From Roseibium aggregatum (lineage in GTDB: Bacteria > Pseudomonadota > Alphaproteobacteria > Rhizobiales > Stappiaceae), in contig NZ_JABFCZ010000010.1 of the NCBI RefSeq assembly GCF_014692675.1, positions 124,001-188,000 on the forward strand: DNA of 64,000 nt. The letters run 5' to 3'. The translations under genes were made by a program, and so were the position numbers. The first letter of the stretch is position 1. Each line of letters opens with the position of its first letter. Below, piece after piece: positions 26,060 through 34,676 of this stretch. Below the pieces are notes generated by a model, which was not told the origin of the DNA, ran no database searches, and was given only the letters and a program-made list of their open reading frames with translations.

Positions 26060-27769
26060 TTAAGCAGACGCCTTCTGCATGTCTGACTGCGCAGCCCCGA
26101 ACAGGTCCCTCGCCTCTTCCGCCGTATAGCGGCCGAGGCGGACGTCCTCGGCGACGAGGGCCGGATCGCGGTCCTCCGGCTTGCCGTAGCCGCCGCCGCC
26201 CGGGGTACCGACGCGGACGCGATCGCCCGGGTGCAGCGGGATATCCTGTGCCTTGGAGAGATGTTCCGGCACGATCGCCTTGCCGTCCTGCCACACGGTG
26301 ACGGAGTTCGGCTTGCCGTCCTTGCCGCCCAGCGCGCCCTGGGGCCCGAAACGGCCGTGATCCATGACGAAGCTTGCGGTCGCGTAGCCGCGCAGGAGTT
26401 CGATCTCGTAGTCGAGGCCGAAGCCGCCGCGGTGCCTGCCCGCGCCGCCGGAGCCTTCCCGGAGCGCATAGCGGTGGTAGAGCACGGGGAACTGCTGTTC
26501 CATGATCTCCACCGGCGGGGCCTTGGAAATACCGATGGTGGAGCAGCCGTTGGAAAGGCCGTCGTGGTCGGAGTTGCCGCCGTAGCCGCCGCCGGAAATC
26601 TGGTACATGACGAAGCCGCGCTTGTGGGACGGATCGTAGCCGCCGAGCGCGAAATTGCCGGAACTTCCCGCAGGGGCCGCCGTGACACGGTCCGGCAGGG
26701 CCTCGACCAGGGCGGCAAAGACCGCCTCGGCGATGCGTTGGCTGACTTCCGCCGCGCAGCCGGAGACCGGACGCGGATATTGCGCGTCGAGGAAGGTGCC
26801 CTCAGGCCGGATCACCGTCAGCGGCTCAAACGCTCCGGCGCTGATCGGTACATCGGGAAAGATGTGGCGCATGGCCAGATAGACCGAGGACATGGTGGTT
26901 GCGAGCACCGAGTTCATCGGCCCCCGGCACGGGGCGGAGGAGCCGGCGAAATCGAAGGTGAGTTCGCCGTCCTTCGCCGTGATCGCCAGCTTGATTTCCA
27001 GCGGCTCGTTGACCACGCCGTCACTGTCCACATAGGCCGTGGAGCGGTAGGTGCCGTTCGGGATGAGGCGGACGTTGGCCCGCATCTGGTCGGCCGCGCG
27101 CTGGCGGAGTTCTGAAATCGCTTCCCTGACCACATCGTCGCCGTAACGGTCCAAAATCCGGCCGAGCCGTTCCGCGCCGACCAGAAGGGCAGCCGCCTGT
27201 GCCTTCACATCGCCGATGCGTTGCTCGGCCACGCGGATGTTGGAGCAGATGATGGAATAGATCTCGTTGTCCATCCTGCCCTGCTTGAAGAGGCGCACCG
27301 GCGGCAGCCGCAGGCCTTCCTGTTCCACCGAAGTGGCCGAGGCGGAGAAGCCGCCGGGAACGGCGCCGCCGGTGTCCGGCCAGTGGCCGGTGTTGGACAA
27401 CCAGCAGAAGATCTCGCCGTCCCGGTAGAACGGCATGGCGAAGCGAACGTCCATCAGGTGCGTGCCGCCAAGATAGGGGTCGTTGACGATGTAGATATCG
27501 CCCGGCTCGGGGGCCGCGACCCGGCCGTCCCGGATCATCTCGATCAGGGTACGGGTGGAATACTGCATGGTGCCGACGAAGACCGGCAGGCCGCCCGCCC
27601 CTTGGGAGATCAGCGAGCCGTCCACGGCGGAATAGATGCCGTCGGAGCGGTCGTTGGCTTCGGCGATGACGGGAGAGAAGGCCGCGCGGGAGAAACTCAG
27701 GTCCATCTCGTCGCAGACCTGCTGCAGGCCCGACTGGATGACGCTCAGGGTGATCGGATCGATGGTCAT
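26060..27769 (-). CDS. hyuB: Hydantoinase B/oxoprolinase family protein
   Basis: Catalytic partner subunit of ATP-dependent hydantoinase/oxoprolinase-type enzymes, which open cyclic amides. The 569-aa protein starts with DPITLSVIQSGLQQVCDEMD, shows DIYIVNDPYLGGTHLMDVRF (about 103-122), GYGGNSDHDGLSNG (about 397) and RVRVGTPGGGGYGKPEDRDP near the C-terminus, all hallmark family segments. Its start overlaps the hyuA stop (ATGA). It is the last gene of the minus-strand unit that begins with the molybdenum hydroxylase, which makes hydrolysis of a hydroxylated heterocycle (lactam) a natural inference. A second, degraded copy of its 3' end lies at about 22.1 kb. Confidence 0.92.
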   Translation of the reverse strand: MTIDPITLSVIQSGLQQVCDEMDLSFSRAAFSPVIAEANDRSDGIYSAVDGSLISQGAGGLPVFVGTMQYSTRTLIEMIRDGRVAAPEPGDIYIVNDPYLGGTHLMDVRFAMPFYRDGEIFCWLSNTGHWPDTGGAVPGGFSASATSVEQEGLRLPPVRLFKQGRMDNEIYSIICSNIRVAEQRIGDVKAQAAALLVGAERLGRILDRYGDDVVREAISELRQRAADQMRANVRLIPNGTYRSTAYVDSDGVVNEPLEIKLAITAKDGELTFDFAGSSAPCRGPMNSVLATTMSSVYLAMRHIFPDVPISAGAFEPLTVIRPEGTFLDAQYPRPVSGCAAEVSQRIAEAVFAALVEALPDRVTAAPAGSSGNFALGGYDPSHKRGFVMYQISGGGYGGNSDHDGLSNGCSTIGISKAPPVEIMEQQFPVLYHRYALREGSGGAGRHRGGFGLDYEIELLRGYATASFVMDHGRFGPQGALGGKDGKPNSVTVWQDGKAIVPEHLSKAQDIPLHPGDRVRVGTPGGGGYGKPEDRDPALVAEDVRLGRYTAEEARDLFGAAQSDMQKASA

Positions 27770-29862
27770 GCGCCGACTCCCAGTTCGATGATGATGTTGC
27801 CGTCGGCGTCCTGGACCGCTTTGTCGCCCGGATCGATGACGATGGTGGTGTCCATCTGTTCCACGATGGCGGGCCCGTGGATCTCGGCGGAAAGCGGCAG
27901 GTGATCGCGCCAGTAGATCGGGGTTTCGACCGGACCGTCGAACCAGACCTGGCGAGAGCCGGTCAGCGCTTCCTCGAGCTTTTCCTTGCGGCCGGCCGGA
28001 TCGATCAGCAGCGACAGGTCGATCTCGGAGCGGCGTCCGATGACGGAGCAGTTGACGTTGACCAGGCTTGCCTTGATCTCCGGCAGCTCGACATGGAAGC
28101 GGTTGAAATAGGCCTGTTCGAACAGGCTCTGCAATTCGTCCAGGGTCGGGCGCGGACCGGGAAGCGGCACGCGCAGCAAGTGGGTCTGGCCGATAAACTG
28201 CATGTCGACGGACCAGATCTCGCGCAGTTCCTCGATTTTCACGTTTTCCTTTGCAATCAGTCCCCGGCCTTCCGCCTGCTGCTGGTCGAACAGCGTGTGC
28301 ACCACTTCGATGTCGAGTTCGGCCAGCGGCTTGTTCACCGTGTTGACGAAGTCGTGGCGCAGGTCGGCGACGACACAGCCCAGCGCGTTGGTGATACCCG
28401 GACGGGACGGCACCAGCACGCGGGGCACGCCCAGTTCGCGGGCAATCGCGGTTGCGTGCAGGGGACCGGCGCCGCCGAAGGCAAAGAGCGCATAGTCGCG
28501 CGGGTCCTCGCCGAGACTGACGGAGACCATGCGCACGGCATCGGCCATGCGGGTATTGGCGATGCGCAGGACAGCCGCGGCCGCCTCCTTCGCACCAACA
28601 CCCAACGGCTTGCCGAGCTTTTCAGCGAAGATCGCCTCGATATCGGCGAGTGACACGGTCGAGGAGACGGAGTTGAGCTTTTCCGGGTTCATGCGGCCGA
28701 GCAGGAGATTGGCGTCGGAAATGGTCGGCGCCTCGCCTCCGCGGCCGTAGCAGATCGGGCCCGGCGTGGAGCCCGCACTTTCCGGACCGACCTGCAGCAG
28801 GCCCGCCTCGGTGATCCGGGCGATGGAGCCGCCGCCGGCACCCACAGTGCGCACGTCGACCATGGGCACATGGATCGGCATGGCATATTCGATCTCGATT
28901 TCGTTCGAGACCGCCGGTTCCGCATTGCGGATCAGGGCGACATCGGTGGAGGTTCCGCCCATGTCGTAGGTCAGAAGGTTCGGAATGTTGGCGCGCCGGC
29001 CGGTATAGGCGGCGGCCATGACGCCGGAGGCCGGTCCGGACATGACGGTCTTGGCTGCTTCGATCGCCACGCGCCGGGCCGAGACCATGCCGCCGTTGCC
29101 GTTCATGACAAGAACGTCGTGGCGATAGCCCTTTTCGGCGAGCTGATCGGCGAGACGCTCGACATAACGGCGCAGCAGCGGCTGGACCGAGGCATTGATC
29201 GCAGCGGTCACGCCGCGCTCGAATTCGCGGCTTTCCGACAGGAGCGAATGGCCGAGGGTAATGTTTTCGTTCGGCCAGATCTCCGCGGCGATCTCGCCGG
29301 CGCGCAATTCATGGGCCGGATTGGCGTAGGAATGCAGGAAATGGATCACCAGCGCCTCGCATCCCTTGTCGAGAAGCTCCTTCAGGGCCGCCCGGAAGGC
29401 ATCTTCATCCAGGCCCTTGTAGACGGTGCCGTCCGCATAGAGGCGCTCGGGCACTTCCAGGCGCAGGTCTCGCGGGATCACCGGGCGGAACTCGCCCTTC
29501 ATGCCGTAAGCGTGGGGCCGTGTGCGCCGGCCGAGTTCCAGGATATCCCGGAAGCCTTCGGTGGTGATCAGGCCGGTCTTGCACAGGGTCCGTTCGAGGA
29601 CCGCGTTGGTGGTGGTGGTCGTGCCGTGGACGATCAGGTCCAGGGCGGAGAGATCCGCCTCGGCGATTTCCAGCGCCTTCAGAACGCCGAAGGCCTGGTT
29701 GTCGAGGGTGGTCGGCGTCTTCGCCAGCCGGACCGTCTTCGCCTGGGCATCGTAGAGGACAAGGTCCGTATAGGTGCCGCCCACATCGATGCCGGCGACA
29801 TTCGATGTTTCCGGGGCTTTCGACGCTTCGTCGGCGCTGGCGATGGACGGGGACACGTTCAT
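27766..29862 (-). CDS. hyuA: Hydantoinase/oxoprolinase family protein, A subunit
   Basis: The ATP-binding subunit that pairs with HyuB, 698 aa. The N-terminal actin-like phosphate loop is GIDVGGTYTDLVLYD (about 24-38). A second ATPase motif is LLTYDMGGTSTDVALI, followed by VGAGGGSIARI and FGGAGPLHATAIARELG. Length and domain order match N-methylhydantoinase A/acetophenone carboxylase/oxoprolinase relatives. The N-terminus carries about 20 extra residues before the domain. It sits 65 bp behind the fused FeS/Mo hydroxylase gene and overlaps hyuB. Known members act on hydantoins, 5-oxoproline or acetone-type ketones, and none can be chosen from sequence alone. Confidence 0.92.
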   Translation of the reverse strand: MNVSPSIASADEASKAPETSNVAGIDVGGTYTDLVLYDAQAKTVRLAKTPTTLDNQAFGVLKALEIAEADLSALDLIVHGTTTTTNAVLERTLCKTGLITTEGFRDILELGRRTRPHAYGMKGEFRPVIPRDLRLEVPERLYADGTVYKGLDEDAFRAALKELLDKGCEALVIHFLHSYANPAHELRAGEIAAEIWPNENITLGHSLLSESREFERGVTAAINASVQPLLRRYVERLADQLAEKGYRHDVLVMNGNGGMVSARRVAIEAAKTVMSGPASGVMAAAYTGRRANIPNLLTYDMGGTSTDVALIRNAEPAVSNEIEIEYAMPIHVPMVDVRTVGAGGGSIARITEAGLLQVGPESAGSTPGPICYGRGGEAPTISDANLLLGRMNPEKLNSVSSTVSLADIEAIFAEKLGKPLGVGAKEAAAAVLRIANTRMADAVRMVSVSLGEDPRDYALFAFGGAGPLHATAIARELGVPRVLVPSRPGITNALGCVVADLRHDFVNTVNKPLAELDIEVVHTLFDQQQAEGRGLIAKENVKIEELREIWSVDMQFIGQTHLLRVPLPGPRPTLDELQSLFEQAYFNRFHVELPEIKASLVNVNCSVIGRRSEIDLSLLIDPAGRKEKLEEALTGSRQVWFDGPVETPIYWRDHLPLSAEIHGPAIVEQMDTTIVIDPGDKAVQDADGNIIIELGVGA

Positions 29863-29927
29863 GGTAAAATCAAACCCGATAGCAGAATGGCAGTGAAAGG
29901 CGGGCAGTTCGCTGCCCGTTATGTTTT

Positions 29928-32666
29928 TCAGGCGTCCCGACCGGCCCTGATCGCCGCCAGGACCTTGTCCGGGGTTGCCGGCAGATGGGAAACCCGGGCG
30001 CCGCAGGCATCCTTGATCGCGTTCAGGATCGCCGGCGCCGTCGGGATCAGGCAGTGTTCGCCCAGGCCCTTCGCGCCATAGGGACCGTGTTCGTCGCCGG
30101 TTTCCAGGATCAGGGTCTCGATCGGCGGCACGTCGCCGATGGTCGGGATCAGGTAGTCGTGCAGGTTTTCCGTGCGGCCCGGCAGGAATTCCTCCATCAG
30201 CGCCAGACCGATGCCTTGGGCGACGCCGCCCTGAACCTGGCCTTCCACCAGCAGCGGATTGATCGCCTTGCCGACGTCATGGGCCGCGGTGATTTTCAGG
30301 AGCTTCACCGTGCCGAGCGCCAGATCCACCTCAAGTTCCGCCATCTGGGCGGTGGTTCCGAATACCGCATAGGGAGAGCCCTGACCGTTCTCATCGAGCG
30401 GTAGTGTGGGCGGATCGTAGGATTCCACGGCCTCCAGCACGTAAGCCTCGCCGTCGGCTGCCAGCGACGAAAGCGCAATCCGGTGTTCGCCGGTGGCATC
30501 CGCGATACGGATCTCGCCCGCGCCGAATTCCAGTTCAGCGGCATCGGACACATTGGCGAGCCGCAGGATCCGGGCGCGCAGCGCCTCGCCGCAGAGCCGG
30601 GCGGCATTGCCGGTGATGAAGGTCTGGCGGCTGGCGGAGGTCTTGCCCGCATCCGGCGTCAGGTCGGTGTCGGGACCGATCAGTTCGATCGTGGTGACCG
30701 GCACGCCCAGCGCGGTGGCGAAGATCTGCGTGATCACCGTGTTGGAGCCCTGACCGATGTCAGTCGCGCCCTGATGCAGCACGACCCGGCCGTCTGCGGC
30801 AACGCCTGCGCGAATGGTGGACGGGTTGGACATGGAGGTGTTGCCGCAGCCGTACCAGCCGCCGGCAATCCCGACCCCGCGGCGGATACGCCCGCCTTTG
30901 GAATTGAACGCTTCAGCGTCCGCCACCGCCCGCTTCCAATGGTCTTCCAGGATGTCGAAACAGTCGGCGATGCCCATGCCGTTTTCAAAGACCTGGCCGG
31001 TCACGGTCGGATCGCCGTTGCGCAGGGCATTGCGGCGGCGGAACTCTAGCCGGTCGATATCGAGCGCATTGGCGAGATCGTCGTACAGCGGCTCCTGGGC
31101 GAGCGCCGATTGCGGCACGCCGAAGCCCCGGAAGGCGCCCGACGGCGCAGTATTGGTATGAATGCCTGCGCTGCGCGCCACATAGTTCGGCGTCTTGTAA
31201 GGGCCGGAGGCGTGGATCGGTACCCGGTTGGCAACCGTCGGACCCCAACTCGCGTAAGCACCTGTGTTGAAGGTGCCGTCGAATTCGGCGGCAACGATAT
31301 TGCCGTCGGCATCGGCCCCGATCCGCATTGTGATTTCGGACGGGTGGCGCTTGGTCGAGGTGGAGATGGATTCCGTCCGGCTGTAGGTGATGCGCACCGG
31401 CCGGTCGAGCAGCCATGCCGCAAGCGCCACATATGGTTGGGTCGTCAGGTCGAGCTTTGAGCCGAACCCTCCGCCAACGGCCGTCGGGACGATGCGGATG
31501 GCGTCCTTCGGCAGCCCCAAGAGAACGGCCAGGCCTTCCTTGTTCATGACCGGGGCCTGGGTGCAGCAATGCACCTCGATGCGGTCGCCCACGCGCTGTG
31601 CAAAGGCCGCCTCCGGTTCGATATAGCCGTGCTCGATGAAACCGGTGGAGAACGATCCTTCTGCGATCACGGCGGCTTCAGTCATCGCAGCTTCAGCTTC
31701 ACCGCGTTTGACGAAACCACGGCACATGACGTTTTGCGCGCGGCCCTGATGCAGGTCCGCTATCCCGGCAGCCTCCTTCGGCAGGAGCGCATGGGGTAGC
31801 GGTTCGAACGTGACCGGGAAATCCGCCAGTTCGAGCCCATTGACCAGATCCGCAGGACCGACAATGGCGGCGACCGCCTCGCCCTTGAACAGGGTTTCCC
31901 CTTCCGCGAACATGGGCTGATCCTCGAACCCCGGGATCACGCCGAAACAGTTCGTACCGGGTACATCCTTCGCCGTCAGGACGAGGTCGAGACCGGTCGC
32001 GGCCTTGTAGGCATCGAGATCGCCGAGTTCGAAGGTCGCGTGGTGATAGGGAGAACGCACCACGCGCAGGGTCAGCGCATCTTCCGGCGCGACGTCGTCG
32101 CCAAAGCGTTCGGTCCCCGAGACCTTGGGCAGGCCGTCGATGCGGGCCATCGGAACACCGACACCGCCGACAGGCGTTTCTGCGCGCGCGCCAACATCCA
32201 TGACCGCGTCGATGATCTTGCGATAGCCGGTGCAGCGGCACAGAACACCACCAAGGGCATCCATCACCGCTTCTTCGCTTGGGGCGTCCTGCTGGCGGAG
32301 CAGACCGACGGCAGAGACCATCATGCCCGGCGTGCAAATTCCGCACTGGGCAGCCTGATGGCGCTGAAAAGAGTCCGCAAGGGCCTTACCGATCTCGTCG
32401 TCCTTAGCGAGTCCTGCCTGGGTTTCGACCGCTGCGCCTTCCACCTGACCGAGCGCGGTGGTGCAGGCGCAGACAGGATTGCCGTCGATCAGAACGGTAC
32501 AGGCGCCACAGTCGCCCGCATCGCAGCCGACCTTGACGTCTTTCGCCCCGGCCCGCTCCCGCAGGGCATAGGACAGGCGTTCGGCCGGAGGACCGTCCAC
32601 CCGGACCGCTTGGCCGTTCAGGCGAAAGGTTACGCCCTGCATATCGTCCATATCAGCGAGAGCCAT
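29928..32666 (-). CDS. Xanthine dehydrogenase family protein, fused 2Fe-2S and molybdopterin subunits
   Basis: Molybdenum hydroxylase of 912 aa that inserts a water-derived hydroxyl into a C-H bond of aldehydes or N-heterocycles. The N-terminal plant-type 2Fe-2S domain has CDAGDCGACTV (about 48-58), and the second 2Fe-2S domain has QCGICTPGMM and LCRCTGY. The rest is the molybdopterin domain, with VGGGFGSK, the GAFRGFGVPQ loop, VQGGVAQGIGLAL and the catalytic glutamate in AKGLGEHCLIPTAP. The fusion resembles Desulfovibrio aldehyde oxidoreductase (about 907 aa), but a separate FAD gene lies 2 bp upstream. The ATG follows GAGGAGG. The adjacent hydantoinase suggests a cyclic nitrogen substrate. 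Confidence 0.92.
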   Translation of the reverse strand: MALADMDDMQGVTFRLNGQAVRVDGPPAERLSYALRERAGAKDVKVGCDAGDCGACTVLIDGNPVCACTTALGQVEGAAVETQAGLAKDDEIGKALADSFQRHQAAQCGICTPGMMVSAVGLLRQQDAPSEEAVMDALGGVLCRCTGYRKIIDAVMDVGARAETPVGGVGVPMARIDGLPKVSGTERFGDDVAPEDALTLRVVRSPYHHATFELGDLDAYKAATGLDLVLTAKDVPGTNCFGVIPGFEDQPMFAEGETLFKGEAVAAIVGPADLVNGLELADFPVTFEPLPHALLPKEAAGIADLHQGRAQNVMCRGFVKRGEAEAAMTEAAVIAEGSFSTGFIEHGYIEPEAAFAQRVGDRIEVHCCTQAPVMNKEGLAVLLGLPKDAIRIVPTAVGGGFGSKLDLTTQPYVALAAWLLDRPVRITYSRTESISTSTKRHPSEITMRIGADADGNIVAAEFDGTFNTGAYASWGPTVANRVPIHASGPYKTPNYVARSAGIHTNTAPSGAFRGFGVPQSALAQEPLYDDLANALDIDRLEFRRRNALRNGDPTVTGQVFENGMGIADCFDILEDHWKRAVADAEAFNSKGGRIRRGVGIAGGWYGCGNTSMSNPSTIRAGVAADGRVVLHQGATDIGQGSNTVITQIFATALGVPVTTIELIGPDTDLTPDAGKTSASRQTFITGNAARLCGEALRARILRLANVSDAAELEFGAGEIRIADATGEHRIALSSLAADGEAYVLEAVESYDPPTLPLDENGQGSPYAVFGTTAQMAELEVDLALGTVKLLKITAAHDVGKAINPLLVEGQVQGGVAQGIGLALMEEFLPGRTENLHDYLIPTIGDVPPIETLILETGDEHGPYGAKGLGEHCLIPTAPAILNAIKDACGARVSHLPATPDKVLAAIRAGRDA

Positions 32667-32668
32667 GG

Positions 32669-33511
32669 TCAGTTCCCCTCCTCAGCCGCCATCAGGACCG
32701 CACGCGCTATCAGTTCGCGGGCAGCCGCCAAACGGTAGTCAGCCGATGCCCGCACATCGTCGATGGGCGTAAGCGGCGACAGGTCAGCCTTTTCAAGACA
32801 GGCCCTGATCGCGTCCGGTTCCGCCCTGGCCCCGTTCAAGGTCTGTTCCACAGCGGTCAGCCGCTGGGCGACCGCCGAACAGGAGCCGACAGAGACTGCT
32901 ACATATGTGAATGTGCCATCATTGGCGCATTCCACGACGGCAGCCACCATGGCAATCGAAATGACGAGATAACGCCGGGCGCCGAGTTTCAGGAAAGCGG
33001 AATGGCACGCCGGCCAATCGGGCACCAGAACAGCGGTGACCATCTCGCCCGGTTGCAGGGCGGTCCGGCGGACACCCGTAATGAATTGATCAAGCGGCAG
33101 GACCCGGGTTCCGGCCGGCCCGGCGATCTCGACTTCGGCATCCAGCGCCAGAAGCGGCGGAACGCCGTCGGCCGCCGGCGATGCGTTGCATAGATTGCCC
33201 GCGATGGTGCCGGCGTTCTGGATCTGAATGGAGCCCACTTCCCTTGCCGCCTGTTGAAGCGCGAGGAATTGCGCGGGCAGGTTCGCGTCGCGGATCTCCG
33301 ACCACGTGGTCGTCGCGCCGAAGCGCCAGACACCGCCGCTTTTTGAAATGCCGTTGAGCCCCTTGATCCGGCTGAGGTCGATCACGGGATCCGTCGCCGT
33401 CCGCCCTCCGAGAGCCGGAAAGAAATCGGTTCCTCCGGCCAGGATCCTGACAGGCTGCCCGGCCATCAGATGCAAGGCGGCCTCTAGTGTTTCGGGTCTG
33501 TGGAATTGCAT
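32669..33511 (-). CDS. Xanthine dehydrogenase family FAD-binding subunit
   Basis: FAD subunit of about 280 aa that passes electrons from the Fe-S centres to NAD or another acceptor. The FAD loop is RILAGGTDFFPALGG (about 22-36), and AGTIAGNLCNASPAADGVPP (about 97-116) is the second flavin motif. The C-terminal CO-dehydrogenase-flavoprotein domain is complete. A TTG at 33523 is in frame, but TGAGGA stands at correct spacing before the ATG at 33511. It is the first gene of the minus-strand unit FAD-FeS/Mo-hyuA-hyuB. A 20-bp palindromic motif sits 18 bp upstream of its start. Confidence 0.9.
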   Translation of the reverse strand: MQFHRPETLEAALHLMAGQPVRILAGGTDFFPALGGRTATDPVIDLSRIKGLNGISKSGGVWRFGATTTWSEIRDANLPAQFLALQQAAREVGSIQIQNAGTIAGNLCNASPAADGVPPLLALDAEVEIAGPAGTRVLPLDQFITGVRRTALQPGEMVTAVLVPDWPACHSAFLKLGARRYLVISIAMVAAVVECANDGTFTYVAVSVGSCSAVAQRLTAVEQTLNGARAEPDAIRACLEKADLSPLTPIDDVRASADYRLAAARELIARAVLMAAEEGN

Positions 33512-33528
33512 CGGCGTCCTCAATGCAT

Positions 33529-33548
33529 TTCGTTTGCATACTAACGAA
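33529..33548. promoter_or_regulatory. Operator-like palindrome, copy 1
   Basis: TTCGTT-TGCATACT-AACGAA: perfect inverted 6-mers around an 8-nt centre, directly upstream of the FAD subunit gene. Two related copies lie at 33643-33662 and 34626-34645. Palindromic structure and repetition at every promoter of the divergent cluster suggest the binding site of a cluster-specific regulator. Confidence 0.65.
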
Positions 33549-33642
33549 TTAGAACCACAACATTAAGCACTGTCAAGCGGCACCTCCGGGATTTTGAGCC
33601 TAAATTTTTCGCATGCATTTTTCGGTTGCTTTCTTCGCAATA

Positions 33643-33662
33643 TTCATTTGTATACTAACGAA
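33643..33662. promoter_or_regulatory. Operator-like palindrome, copy 2
   Basis: TTCATT-TGTATACT-AACGAA, differing from copy 1 at two positions. The TATACT inside the motif resembles a -10 box (extended TGnTATACT-like), so a bound repressor would block the promoter of the ferredoxin-NADP reductase gene that starts at 33710. Confidence 0.6.
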
Positions 33663-33709
33663 TATACCGCCGATACGGCAGCACCGCCTAAGCCCAGGAG
33701 ACAGTGCTC

Positions 33710-34543
33710 ATGTCCGAAACGCTCGAAATCGATACGCCCATTCTGGCCGGGAAACCCTCCCCTTTCGCCGTTCCGACCGGCTGTTATGCCCTGACCGTTC
33801 AGGAGCTGCAGCACTACACCGACAGCCTGTTTCGATTCAGGGTAACACGGCCGATGCAGTTCCGCTTCCGCTCCGGCGAATTCGTCATGATCGGCCTGCC
33901 GAATGCGGAAAAGCCGGTGTTCCGCGCCTATTCGGTGGCAAGTCCCTCCTGGGACGAGGAACTGGAATTCTTTTCCATCAAGGTGCCCGACGGCCCGCTG
34001 ACCGAACACCTGCAGAAAATCCAGCCGGGCGATACGGTCCTGATGCGCAAGAAGGCGACCGGGACCCTGGTGAACGACGCGCTTCTGCCCGGCAAACGGG
34101 TCTGGATGTTTTCCACCGGCACCGGCATTGCCCCCTTCGCCAGCCTGATCCGGGATCCGGAGACTTACGACAAATTCGATCAGGTCATCCTGACCCACGG
34201 CTGCCGCACCGTTCCTGAACTGAAATACGGTGAGGATCTGGTGGCAAGTCTCAGGGACGACCCGCTGGTCGGCGACCTCGTACGCGACAAGCTGATCCAC
34301 TACACGACCGTGACCCGGGAGGACTTCGTCCGCAAGGGCCGGCTTACCGATCTGATCGTTTCGGGTAAACTCTTCGACGACCTCGGCCTTCCGCGCATGG
34401 GGCCGGAGGAGGACCGGGCCATGATCTGCGGGTCCATGGCCATGCTGAAAGACACGAAGGAGCTTTGCCTCAGCCACGGACTGGAGGAAGGTGCGAACAA
34501 CAAGCCGGCGCAATTTGTCGTGGAACGCGCCTTCGTGGACTGA
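33710..34543 (+). CDS. Ferredoxin--NADP+ reductase
   Basis: FAD flavoenzyme of 277 aa that exchanges electrons between NADPH and ferredoxin. FAD-binding motifs are FRAYSVASPSWDEELEFF (RxYS, about 68) and the glycine stretch GPLTEHLQKIQPGD. The NADP site has STGTGIAPFASLIRDP (about 137) and MICGSMAMLKD near the C-terminus, ending FVVERAFVD. AGGAG at 33696-33700 favours the ATG at 33710 over the GTG at 33704. A second FNR beside this cluster is unlikely to be housekeeping. It could feed the 6-hydroxynicotinate-reductase-like protein or the Rieske oxygenase at 38.3 kb, neither of which has its own reductase in the operon. Confidence 0.9.
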   Translation: MSETLEIDTPILAGKPSPFAVPTGCYALTVQELQHYTDSLFRFRVTRPMQFRFRSGEFVMIGLPNAEKPVFRAYSVASPSWDEELEFFSIKVPDGPLTEHLQKIQPGDTVLMRKKATGTLVNDALLPGKRVWMFSTGTGIAPFASLIRDPETYDKFDQVILTHGCRTVPELKYGEDLVASLRDDPLVGDLVRDKLIHYTTVTREDFVRKGRLTDLIVSGKLFDDLGLPRMGPEEDRAMICGSMAMLKDTKELCLSHGLEEGANNKPAQFVVERAFVD

Positions 34544-34625
34544 CAAATTGATGCGATTTGCAGCAAGGCTGCTCAGCAAATCAGCGCAAGCCGAATGCAA
34601 ACCGCATTGACACGATTTTTGAAAA

Positions 34626-34645
34626 CATGTTTGCATACTAACGAA
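34626..34645. promoter_or_regulatory. Operator-like motif, copy 3
   Basis: The core GTTTGCATACTAACGAA matches copy 1 exactly, while the left arm is degenerate (CATGTT). It lies 31 bp upstream of the TTG start of the Fe-S reductase-like gene. A TTGACA-like element is at 34607-34612, a candidate -35 box. Confidence 0.55.
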
Positions 34646-34676
34646 ATGCAGGCAGGGCATTTGAGGAGTCACGACG

